Origin: Trichlorobacter thiogenes
GTDB lineage: Bacteria > Desulfobacterota > Desulfuromonadia > Geobacterales > Pseudopelobacteraceae
Direction of reading: 5' to 3'
Length of the DNA: 64,000 bases
Assembly (NCBI RefSeq): GCF_900167465.1
Contig: NZ_FUWR01000002.1
Coordinates: forward strand, 62,001 to 126,000
Numbering within the stretch: position 1 is the stretch's first letter; every line of letters starts with the position of its first letter. The notes below the pieces were generated by a model. The model had not been told where the DNA came from. It did not search any database and saw nothing but the letters and a program-made list of their open reading frames with translations. A program made the translations under genes and the position numbers. Below are positions 8,754 to 15,471 of the stretch, in pieces.

Positions 8754-8999
8754 TCAAGCAAAACCTTGAGCGGCTCTCATAACTTCTACAATCTCACTGC
8801 TTACAGCTTGTTCTGTGGTCAACTGCTTGAGCTGCTGTAGGTAGTACCTCAAGGCACGGCGTACTATAGCACTCTGACTAAGTGAAAAGCCCTGGTCCCT
8901 GAGTAGCTGCTGACAGCCGGTAAGGTCTCGGGCGGTCACACTGTCAAGGTTCACATGGTAGATACTGCCAGAGCCTCTGCTGACTTGCTGTTGTGTCAA
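8754..8999 (-). CDS. Probable ribbon-helix-helix DNA-binding protein
   Basis: About 81 residues. The middle has the order expected for a ribbon-helix-helix (CopG/Arc-type) fold: a short strand (SIYHVNLDS), a helix (DLTGCQQLLRDQG) and a second helix (SQSAIVRRALRYYLQQL). Such proteins are usually dimeric repressors. A GTG at 9006-9008 opens the frame but lies inside the Shine-Dalgarno sequence AAAGGAGG (9008-9015), so the TTG at 8999, 8 bases downstream, is the better start. It heads the group of three closely spaced genes ending with the Cys-rich gene, and may control this group. Confidence 0.65.
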   Translation of the reverse strand: MTQQQVSRGSGSIYHVNLDSVTARDLTGCQQLLRDQGFSLSQSAIVRRALRYYLQQLKQLTTEQAVSSEIVEVMRAAQGFA

Positions 9000-9107
9000 C
9001 TGATTCACCTCCTTTCTATGCAGTTGTGGTGTTGCTATGTTTGAAAAATTTATAAGGACAAGAGAGAAGCTACTTACAGGGGAGCGGTAGTCTTTCCTCT
9101 AGGGTGG

Positions 9108-9332
9108 TCAGGTATTCTCAGCAGCCGGTAGTTTACTTCGCATGATCAAGCGATATACGTCACGTTCGGGGATGATGGAATAAAGACCACCACCCTGTTT
9201 CGGGGTAGTGCGTGCAGCTTTACAATGAGCTGATATTGCGTTCTCAGGTTTCAAATAACCCAACACGGTTGCTACATCTTTGGCTACAAACCAAGGTTCC
9301 CCATCAATCACGATGGTGCGAACCTCAGCCAT
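9108..9332 (-). CDS. Truncated BRO-N (phage antirepressor-type) protein
   Basis: A 74-residue protein that matches the BRO N-terminal domain of phage antirepressors: RTIVIDGEPWFVAKDVATVLGY at the start and YRLIMRSKLPAAENT at the end. In full-length relatives the RSKLPAA motif continues into a further helix and usually a C-terminal domain; here a stop follows after three residues, so the gene seems truncated. The 14 bases around the stop (GGTCAGGTATTCTC, 9107-9120) recur at 9340-9353 just upstream of the start, which may mark the event. No clear ribosome binding site. Confidence 0.65.
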   Translation of the reverse strand: MAEVRTIVIDGEPWFVAKDVATVLGYLKPENAISAHCKAARTTPKQGGGLYSIIPERDVYRLIMRSKLPAAENT

Positions 9333-9388
9333 ACCAAAGGTCAGGTATTCTCGCTAAAAGGTGGTTAGAAGTGTTTGGTAAAGGGCAA

Positions 9389-9443
9389 ACCAAAGGGCTA
9401 CCCTGGATGGATCAGAAATCCTTAAGGTAGCCCTATAGTTTTG
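9389..9443 (-). terminator. Hairpin terminator, related to the one at 6416-6480
   Basis: GGGCTACC at 9395-9402 pairs with GGTAGCCC at 9427-9434, followed (both directions) by A/T-rich tracts. The core AGGGCTACCCTGGAT and the AAATCCTTA part of the loop are shared with the hairpin at 6416-6480. It probably ends transcription of the 9474-9719 gene. Confidence 0.6.
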
Positions 9444-9473
9444 GTGTGGGAGTAGCTGTATTACTGCTCGGAA

Positions 9474-9719
9474 TCAGCAAGCCTGTGAGGGTTGGTTACT
9501 TACGGTATTAATGCATTCATTCAGTAAAGCTCTGATACCAGCCTCAAGCCCTTGCAGCTGATGTGATACCGTAAGTTGTTCCTCAAAGCCACCACAACCA
9601 CAGGATAGTGCAGTATCTTCAATACTCTTGTCAGTGTAGATACCAAAAAGGGCCTCTATGTGTAGCAGTGTATCAATCAGGTGACTACTCATTGACTGTT
9701 GCCTGTCGTTGCTGGTCAT
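9474..9719 (-). CDS. Small hypothetical island protein (81 aa)
   Basis: An 81-residue protein of unknown function, mostly helical (SSHLIDTLLHIEALFGIY, LQGLEAGIRALLNECI), with a CGCGG motif in the middle that has three of its Cys/Gly residues in a row. Frame opens at a TTG at 9767, but the ATG at 9719 has GAGAGGGGAA about 9 bases upstream and is preferred. It is the first leftward gene after the long non-coding repeat region and is followed by its own terminator at 9389-9443. No family recognised. Confidence 0.5.
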   Translation of the reverse strand: MTSNDRQQSMSSHLIDTLLHIEALFGIYTDKSIEDTALSCGCGGFEEQLTVSHQLQGLEAGIRALLNECINTVSNQPSQAC

Positions 9720-10190
9720 GGTGCTGTGTTCCCCTCTCTCCTGGTCAATTGTATTGGTGTTGCTCAACTGAGGGGGGACACTACAGGGAAATATAAAGCC
9801 AAGTCAATAACAAAATAGTAGTAATTACATATAGTTATGTTTCGATAACGGGAATATTTCTAAAGCGAAACATTAGCAGAATACCTCAGTATCACCCTAA
9901 GCAATTGGATTACCTGTAGTAATGGGGAGTACACCTGCAATTTTCATAAACACGACAGATGTATTCACACTAAAGCAGTAGGCTTTTGTTGGGTGTAACA
10001 GTGGTATTGTCCAGCTGATTGGTGTGTAATTGAGGAGCTGCTGCCCTTCAGGTGTACTCCCAGAGTACCACACTGCGGGTTGACTCTTTAGGGTGGTCCC
10101 CTTTCAGGTGGTTTTAATCAGTGGGTGGTACAAGATGCTGAAGGGAAGCACAGCGGGGAGCTGAAGCTGAACCTTTGGTGTAACGTTAAG

Positions 10191-10320
10191 TTCTACTGAA
10201 GCTACTGATACCCTTTAATCAGAAACATGAAAGGAGGAGACTACAGTTACCCTTTAAGTTTAACTTAAACAATCCCTTCATCCTTTCCCTTTCCTCAAGA
10301 GTGAGGGGGTATTCACTAAA
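10191..10320. repeat. Large direct repeat, copy 1
   Basis: About 130 bp, beginning TTCTACTGAAGCTACTGATA, containing AAAGGAGGAGACTACAG and the perfect palindrome GTTTAACTTAAAC, and ending GGTATTCAC. Nearly identical to 10377-10520. Confidence 0.9.
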
Positions 10321-10376
10321 AAGTGGTGTTTACCTTAAGGATATCTTTATGTTGAACTGAAGTAATACACTACAGT

Positions 10377-10520
10377 TTCTACTGAAGCTACTGATACCCA
10401 TTATTCAGAAACATAAAAGGAGGAGACTACAGTTACCCTTTAAGTTTACCCTTAAGTTTAACTTAAACAATCCCTTCATCCTTTCCCTTTCCTCTAAAGT
10501 GGGCAGGTATTCACACAAAA
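10377..10520. repeat. Large direct repeat, copy 2
   Basis: About 144 bp; same order of blocks as 10191-10320, with roughly 12 extra bases from a local duplication of CCCTTAAGTTTA ahead of the palindrome. The 186-base offset places both copies within one non-coding region. Confidence 0.9.
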
Positions 10521-10733
10521 CATGGGTAATCTATAACCGTATCAGCGTGATAGGTGTCATTTCGTATCGGTAATAAAGTGCCACTTTATGAAGCTGACAA
10601 GTAACGGGTGATAGTGAGGTATAGGTTCCATCAAGACAATTCAAAAAACATGCAGCTAGCTATCATATAAATACACTACAGCCACAGTTCCACCACAGCC
10701 CCACAAGTCTTTCTACAGTATCCCCTTAAATAT

Positions 10734-10894
10734 CCTATCAATAGACCATGATTCAATGATAGTAAAAGCGTGATAGGTTGCGCTCATGTAAAATCAGCAG
10801 CTTACGAACAACAAAACCGATGAAAAAAGTAAAACCTTGACAGTCCTTAACCCTATTGATAGGTTTATCACATTAATGCTTAACTTATTGATAG
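10734..10894. promoter_or_regulatory. Putative operator/res-like repeats and promoter before the resolvase
   Basis: CCTATCAATAG at 10734-10744 is the exact complement of CTATTGATAGG at 10853-10863; a related CTTATTGATAG lies at 10884-10894, and GTGATAGGTTG near 10770. A consensus -35 box TTGACA is at 10837-10842, with the second repeat overlapping the expected -10 position. The arrangement fits autorepression by, or a recombination site for, the serine recombinase that starts at 10918. Confidence 0.5.
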
Positions 10895-10917
10895 CAACTA
10901 CACTGGGGGAAACCATC

Positions 10918-11472
10918 ATGGCAAACATCGGCTATGCGCGAGTAAGCACAGAAGGCCAGGAGCTGACCGCACAGCTTGAACAGTTGAAGGGGGCAGGTGT
11001 AGACAAGATATTCAAAGAAAAAGCATCAGGCGTAAAGCAGGACCGCCCACAGTTGGCAGCAATGCTTGACCATCTTCGGGAAGGTGATACTGTAATCGTA
11101 TGCAAGCTGGACAGGATCGCACGCAGCACCAAGCACCTGTTGGAGATCGTAGAGACACTGGAAGCCAGAAAGGTTTCCTTCAAGGTCTTGAACATCAATC
11201 TGGACACCTCCACCCCCACCGGTAAGCTGATGCTTTCCATGCTGGCGGCTATCGGGCAGTTTGAACGTGAAATGATGTTAGAGAGGCAACGGGAAGGGAT
11301 AGAACTGGCAAAGCAGGCAGGCAAGTACAAGGGACGCAAGGCAACAGCACGCGATAAATCAGCAGAAGTACAGGAACTGTTAAAGCAAGGAATGACCAAA
11401 CAGGCTGTGGCTGATACACTGAAGATAGGTGTTGCCAGTGTCTACCGGATAGCCAGGGCTAGTACCAAATAA
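10918..11472 (+). CDS. Serine recombinase (resolvase/invertase family)
   Basis: A 184-residue protein with the full small serine recombinase layout: catalytic domain starting IGYARVSTEGQEL with the nucleophilic Ser10 region, the KLDRIARSTKHLLEIVE active-site helix, the QFEREMMLERQREGI oligomerisation helix, and a C-terminal helix-turn-helix (MTKQAVADTLKIGVASVYRI) of the Hin/Tn3 type. The ATG at 10918 has GGGGGA 7 bases upstream; the frame is open further but the extension is non-conserved. Close inverted repeats upstream may be its target. It could resolve dimers of the element or invert a segment; no inverted flanking pair around a gene was found, which favours resolution or regulation. Confidence 0.9.
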   Translation: MANIGYARVSTEGQELTAQLEQLKGAGVDKIFKEKASGVKQDRPQLAAMLDHLREGDTVIVCKLDRIARSTKHLLEIVETLEARKVSFKVLNINLDTSTPTGKLMLSMLAAIGQFEREMMLERQREGIELAKQAGKYKGRKATARDKSAEVQELLKQGMTKQAVADTLKIGVASVYRIARASTK

Positions 11473-11675
11473 GACAAGGTAGAATTGACAGGCGTATGTG
11501 TGGTTTACCTGTGGGAACTGAAGCTGCTGCTATTGTTCCACCAATGCCAGCCGCCTTTTTTCTTGGCACAGGGTAGTTCGGGGCGGGGTACGGGGTAAAC
11601 AGCTCACGGGAAATTACAAATATGCTCTCACAGATTTCTATAGTATTTTGGTCGCGGTTTATGTGAGGAGGTTCT

Positions 11676-11958
11676 ATGACGTTTTATCCACCTGAATATA
11701 ATAAAGACAACTTTAACTGCCCCTACTGTGGGGTTTATTCAGTTCAAAAGCGGGCAGAGCTTGGCTACAGTCTTCATAGCTCCCGTTACTACACAACCCG
11801 AATGTCGGTTGCATTGTGTACCCATCGCCCTGAGCCTCTTTAAGCTAATCAATATTATTGTGGAAGATAGAATTACAAAACCTAAAGAAGTTGAGGCTCT
11901 TTATGCCTCATTACCTATGGGTGCGCTGGAAGCGATAGAGAAAAGGGATAATAAATAA
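11676..11958 (+). pseudogene. Probable frameshifted remnant of a CxxC-containing protein
   Basis: A frame with a good ribosome binding site (GAGGAGG, 6 bases before the ATG at 11676) encodes MTFYPPEYNKDNFNCPYCGVY... and stops at 11843 after 55 residues. Overlapping it, the +1 frame stays open to 11958 and its later part (FKLINIIVEDRITKPKEVEALY) reads like protein. The N-terminus resembles that of DUF4145-type proteins (a CPxCG knuckle after an F/Y-rich start), which are normally 200 or more residues. The simplest reading is one frameshift plus an internal deletion, but a genuine 55-residue protein cannot be excluded. Confidence 0.4.
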
Positions 11959-12001
11959 ACCCCTTTGGTGGGCACTAGACTTTGCTGGAGGCTGGTGTTG
12001 T

Positions 12002-12670
12002 ATGGAATTACCTGCTGTGGTTGATACCCTGGTGAAACGCTATGAGCACAACGCTTTATTGCGTGCCCTTGTCCAGTTGATCCCTTTAAGCATAGGCTCA
12101 GCGGTTGATACAGCAGTGATTACCAAGGTTCAGTCCATACGGGCTGAGCGTATGAGAGTCTTCTTTGATGAGCTAGCTAATGGGAATCAAGAGCTATCAC
12201 CCGAATTGATAGATAACAATGACTTCCTGCATTGTTTCTTTGCTACTTCAGAGGTAGCCCTAAAGACACACAGGGCGGAGAAGATACGGTACTTTGCAAG
12301 GCTTTTATTGGGGGCAACTGTAGAAGGTCGGTTCTCTAGTGTAGATGAGTATGAGGAGTACCTATATATTCTTGATGAGTTATCGTATCGGGAACTATCA
12401 GTTCTGCTCCTACTTGATGAATATGAGACACGCTTTCCAATATTAGAGGGTGAAAGCGATTGTCAGACGTTTATCCGATTTTGGCCTGAATTTTCTGAGG
12501 AGCTGTCTACACGTTACTCAATACCCGATGATGAAAAGAATACATTTTTGGATCGTTTAGGGAGAAGTGGCTGTTTTGCAACCTTCGTAGGTGTTTACCT
12601 TGGCGGTGTATATGGGCAGGGCAAAACAACACCGAGATTGCAACGGATTAAAACGCTTATACTGAGGTAG
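12002..12670 (+). CDS. Hypothetical island protein upstream of the DUF4062 gene (222 aa)
   Basis: A 222-residue soluble protein I do not recognise. It is mainly helical; a moderately hydrophobic segment near residues 20-40 (ALVQLIPLSIGSAVDTAVI) could be a buried or membrane-associated helix, and a Gly-rich C-terminal part (GCFATFVGVYLGGVYGQG) precedes a basic end. The ATG has GGAGG about 10 bases upstream. It is followed after 47 bases by the DUF4062 gene on the same strand, so the two probably form one unit. Its position at the cargo end of an integrative element suggests an accessory role, possibly a partner or regulator of the DUF4062 protein. Confidence 0.6.
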   Translation: MELPAVVDTLVKRYEHNALLRALVQLIPLSIGSAVDTAVITKVQSIRAERMRVFFDELANGNQELSPELIDNNDFLHCFFATSEVALKTHRAEKIRYFARLLLGATVEGRFSSVDEYEEYLYILDELSYRELSVLLLLDEYETRFPILEGESDCQTFIRFWPEFSEELSTRYSIPDDEKNTFLDRLGRSGCFATFVGVYLGGVYGQGKTTPRLQRIKTLILR

Positions 12671-12717
12671 CTGCATAGCATGTTCCAAGTCCAGATACAC
12701 CTTCAAAGGAGTAATAC

Positions 12718-13566
12718 ATGGCATATCAAGCAACAGTCATTCCTGTGATGATAGCATCGCCCGGGGATGTTGACGCTGAACGTGAAGCTATTCGGGCAGT
12801 TATTCACGATTGGAATGACGTAAACGCCTCTGAATCAAAGGTAGTACTCAATCCCGTTGGGTGGGAAACCCATTCATCTCCAGAGCTAGGCGCGAGACCT
12901 CAAGAGTTAATCAACTCCCGATTACTGGATGATTGTGATGTGTTAATTGGTGTGTTTTGGACACGTCTAGGAACGCCCACTGGCGAGGCTCAGAGCGGGA
13001 CTGTTGAGGAGATTGAACGCCATGTAGCCAAAGGCAGGCCGGTTATGATTTATTTCTCATCAAAGCCAGTAGCCCCGCAAAGTATTGATGCCACTCAGTT
13101 CGCTGAACTACAGGCGTTTAGGGAGAAATTGAAGCCACGGGGGCTTGTTGAGACGTTCGACAACCTAGAACAATTCCGCTCCAAAGTTTCCAAGCAACTT
13201 CAGCTTTGCCTGAATAACAACCCCTATCTGAAGGAGCTAACACAGCCTGTATCCAAAGCGGAGCCTATTAACGTAACCCACCCACCTTTACCTACATCTA
13301 TAAATTTGACTGACGAGGCTTGTACCCTTCTCAGGGCTGCATCAAAAGAAGATTCTGGAGTAATTTTGAAGCGGTTAGATTTTAGTGGCTCCGTATTAGT
13401 GGCCGGTGTTGAAAGCTTTGGTGGAGTAAATGGGCGTGAGGCGGCTAAATGGGAAAATGCATTGAGCGAACTTCAAATTGAAGAATTAGTAGTTAACAGT
13501 GGCAATAATATCATTTTTAAGTTGACCCATAAAGGGTGGCAAGTTGCCGATGCGATAAAAGACTGA
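12718..13566 (+). CDS. DUF4062 (TIR-like) protein, candidate defence effector
   Basis: A 282-residue protein. Residues about 5-115 match the DUF4062 domain: a first strand ending in ASPGDVDAERE (13-23), the GWETHSSPELG stretch, CDVLIGVFWTRLGTPTG (73-89) and SGTVEEIERHVAKGRPVMIYF. This fold is TIR-like and occurs in signalling and immune-type proteins. A linker (about 160-200) leads to a C-terminal part (EACTLLRAA...LKRLDFSG...WENALSELQIEELVV...FKLTHKGWQVAD) that looks like a winged-helix domain. AAGGAG lies 8 bases before the ATG. As the last gene of a tmRNA-integrated island, behind an unknown partner gene, it is a candidate antiviral effector; catalytic activity is not proven by sequence. 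Confidence 0.75.
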   Translation: MAYQATVIPVMIASPGDVDAEREAIRAVIHDWNDVNASESKVVLNPVGWETHSSPELGARPQELINSRLLDDCDVLIGVFWTRLGTPTGEAQSGTVEEIERHVAKGRPVMIYFSSKPVAPQSIDATQFAELQAFREKLKPRGLVETFDNLEQFRSKVSKQLQLCLNNNPYLKELTQPVSKAEPINVTHPPLPTSINLTDEACTLLRAASKEDSGVILKRLDFSGSVLVAGVESFGGVNGREAAKWENALSELQIEELVVNSGNNIIFKLTHKGWQVADAIKD

Positions 13567-13765
13567 GCTTCAACTTCCAGGAAATACTACTGTATCTGCT
13601 TACCCTTCTCACAGTTGGAGAGCATACAGAGTTACTTGCCAAGTGGCACAGAGGGGTGGTACACAAGGGATAAAATTAGAGTTGAGTATCACTATGCTAC
13701 TCTATGGAATTTTGCTAATAAATTTATGCGTGTAGCGTGATTGGATGTTTAACCTTTAGGGCCAC
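13567..13765. other. Right end of the island, non-coding, with arm-type site
   Basis: About 200 bases between the DUF4062 gene and attR. GTGGTACACAAG at 13656-13667 is identical to 4599-4610 beside the integrase gene, and CCAAGTGGCACA just before it (about 13639-13650) resembles the same left-end segment, consistent with integrase arm sites. No gene seen. Confidence 0.6.
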
Positions 13766-13791
13766 GGTTCGACTCCCACCACCTCCACCAA
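13766..13791. repeat. attR: right attachment-site repeat
   Basis: 26 bp identical to 4520-4545. The bases before it (GGGCCAC) no longer pair to form a T-stem, so this copy is only a fragment of the tmRNA gene left by integration. Confidence 0.93.
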
Positions 13792-13821
13792 TTAACAATC
13801 CGCCATGGTGCGGATACGTTC

Positions 13822-13857
13822 AAAAGCCTCCGGTAAATCGGGGGCTTTTGCTTTTTG
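13822..13857 (+). terminator. Rho-independent terminator, originally that of ssrA
   Basis: AAAAGCCTCCG (13822-13832) pairs with CGGGGGCTTTT (13839-13849) with one G-T pair, loop GTAAAT, then CTTTTTG. It lies 31 bases after attR and no other gene ends here, so it is most likely the ssrA terminator pushed 9.3 kb away by the island. Confidence 0.85.
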
Positions 13858-13916
13858 AGGGCACCTTGGCGCTGCTGTTGTTCTCTATGCAGACCGGATC
13901 GAATGGGCGCCTGCGA

Positions 13917-13944
13917 TTGCCAAGCGGACAGACCGCGATATACT
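13917..13944 (+). promoter_or_regulatory. Candidate sigma-70 promoter of glpKD with inverted repeat
   Basis: TTGCCA (13917-13922), 16 bases, TATACT (13939-13944), placing the start about 30 bases before glpK. The spacer contains the inverted repeat GCGG-ACAGA-CCGC, which could be an operator for a glycerol regulator; no regulator gene is in the window. Confidence 0.55.
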
Positions 13945-13980
13945 CCAACCAGCAGATACTTCGTACAGGAGTAATAAGCC

Positions 13981-15471
13981 ATGAGCTTCATTCTTGCACT
14001 TGATCAGGGTACCACCAGTTCCCGTGCCCTGGTGTTTGACCATGACGGCAACGTCCGCGGTCTGGCCCAGAAGGAGTTCCGCCAGATTTTCCCTGAGCCT
14101 GGTCTGGTGGAGCATGATGCCGAGGAGATCTGGGCCTCCCAGCTGGGGGTGGCGGTGGAGGCGGTTGCCCGGGCCGGGCTGAGCGCCGCTGACATCGCGG
14201 CCATCGGCATCACCAACCAGCGGGAGACAACGGTGGTCTGGGATCGCCGGACCGGCAAGCCGATCCACAATGCCATTGTCTGGCAGGACCGGCGTACTGC
14301 TGCGGAGTGTGACCGTATCAAGGGGCTGGGGCTGGAAGCAACCTTTCGGGCCAAGACCGGGCTGGTGCTGGACCCCTATTTCTCCGGCACCAAGCTGGCC
14401 TGGCTGCTGGATCACCTGCCCGGGGCCAGGGCCAGGGCAGAGGCGGGGGAGCTGGCCTTCGGCACCATTGATTCATGGCTGGTCTGGAATCTGACCGGTG
14501 GTGAGCGGCATCTGACCGATGCCAGTAACGCCTCCCGCACATTGCTGTTTAATATCCATGAGGGAAACTGGGATCAGGAACTGCTGCAGCTGCTCCGGAT
14601 TCCGCCTGCAATCCTGCCTGAGGTTGTTTCCTCCAGCCAGGTCTACGGTGAGACCGCTGCCCGTTTCTTTGCTGCACGGGTGCCGATCTCCGGTATTGCC
14701 GGGGACCAGCAGGCCGCGCTGTTCGGCCAGCTTTGCGACCGGCCCGGGATGGTCAAGAACACCTACGGCACCGGCTGTTTCATGCTGATGCAGACCGGTG
14801 AACATCCGGTTCTTTCTGAGCGGAACCTGCTTACCACCGTGGCCTGCCGCCTGGGGAACCGGACCGAATATGCCCTTGAAGGCAGCGTCTTTGTGGCCGG
14901 TGCAGCGGTGCAGTGGCTGCGGGACGGGCTGGGGATTATCCGCAGTGCGGAAGAGGTTGAAGCGCTGGCTGCCTCGGTGCCGGACAGCGGCGGTGTTTAC
15001 CTTGTCCCGGCCTTTGCCGGGTTGGGAGCGCCCCACTGGGACCCCTACGCCCGCGGTACCCTGCTGGGCATCACCCGTGGTACTACTGCCGGTCATATTG
15101 CCCGGGCCACCCTGGAGAGTATCGCCTTCCAGACTGCTGATCTGCTGGAGGCGATGGAGTCGGATGCTGCTACCCCCTTGGCTGAACTGCGGGTGGATGG
15201 CGGTGCTACGGCCAACAATCTATTGATGCAGTTCCAGGCCGACCTGCTGGGGGTGCCGGTGGTGCGGCCCAGGGTGCGGGAAACCACCGCCCTGGGGGCG
15301 GCCTATCTGGCCGGGCTGGCAATCGGCTACTGGCAGGACCGCAAGGAATTGGGGCAGCTCTGGCAGGCGGAGAAGACCTTTACTCCTGCAGCTGATCCGG
15401 CACGGATGGCGGAGTTGCGCCATAACTGGAGCAGGGCGATTGAGCGATCAAAAGGATGGGTACAGCCATGA
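13981..15471 (+). CDS. glpK: Glycerol kinase
   Basis: A 496-residue FGGY-family kinase that phosphorylates glycerol to sn-glycerol-3-phosphate with ATP in the cytoplasm. The N-terminal phosphate-binding motif [14 protein letters not shown], the glycerol-site [14 protein letters not shown], the [12 protein letters not shown] segment and the C-terminal [21 protein letters not shown] motif are all present, and the length is that of the family. ATG at 13981 has AGGAG about 10 bases upstream and a promoter-like sequence just before. Its stop overlaps the glpD start (ATGA), which makes a two-gene operon feeding glycerol into central metabolism. Confidence 0.97.
   Translation: MSFILALDQGTTSSRALVFDHDGNVRGLAQKEFRQIFPEPGLVEHDAEEIWASQLGVAVEAVARAGLSAADIAAIGITNQRETTVVWDRRTGKPIHNAIVWQDRRTAAECDRIKGLGLEATFRAKTGLVLDPYFSGTKLAWLLDHLPGARARAEAGELAFGTIDSWLVWNLTGGERHLTDASNASRTLLFNIHEGNWDQELLQLLRIPPAILPEVVSSSQVYGETAARFFAARVPISGIAGDQQAALFGQLCDRPGMVKNTYGTGCFMLMQTGEHPVLSERNLLTTVACRLGNRTEYALEGSVFVAGAAVQWLRDGLGIIRSAEEVEALAASVPDSGGVYLVPAFAGLGAPHWDPYARGTLLGITRGTTAGHIARATLESIAFQTADLLEAMESDAATPLAELRVDGGATANNLLMQFQADLLGVPVVRPRVRETTALGAAYLAGLAIGYWQDRKELGQLWQAEKTFTPAADPARMAELRHNWSRAIERSKGWVQP

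Larger units (their letters stand above)
9720..10917. other. Long repeat-rich non-coding region of the island
   Basis: About 1.2 kb without a convincing gene on either strand, AT-rich. It contains an inverted repeat TGTTTCG/CGAAACA (9838-9844 and 9866-9872), two large direct repeats (10191-10320 and 10377-10520), copies of the palindrome GTTTAACTTAAAC, and inverted CCTATCAATAG/CTATTGATAGG elements next to the resolvase gene. It could hold a replication origin, a resolution site, regulatory sites or a packaging signal; the sequence alone does not decide. Confidence 0.6.
4520..13791. mobile_element. Integrative element (genomic island) in the 3' end of ssrA
   Basis: A 9.3 kb insertion bounded by a 26-bp direct repeat of the tmRNA 3' end (4520-4545 and 13766-13791). 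It holds an integrase next to ssrA reading inward, small phage-like genes, a large repeat-rich non-coding stretch, a serine recombinase, and a DUF4062 gene pair. Base composition is visibly more AT-rich than the flanking glpK or smpB regions. Possible integrase arm-type sites (GTGGTACACAAG) sit near both ends, at 4599-4610 and 13656-13667. No head, tail, terminase or lysis genes are seen, so it is not a complete prophage; a phage satellite or integrative defence island is more likely. Confidence 0.9.

Noticed and set aside
10191-10520. CRISPR array
   Set aside because: Repeats are 130-144 bp and only two copies; there are no regular short spacers.
13766-13791. A tRNA gene at the right island end
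   Set aside because: Only the 26-bp tail matches a tRNA-like T-loop and acceptor; no D arm, anticodon or 5' acceptor strand precedes it.
13749-14003. Small frames across attR
   Set aside because: They run through the att repeat and terminator hairpin and show no protein-like sequence.
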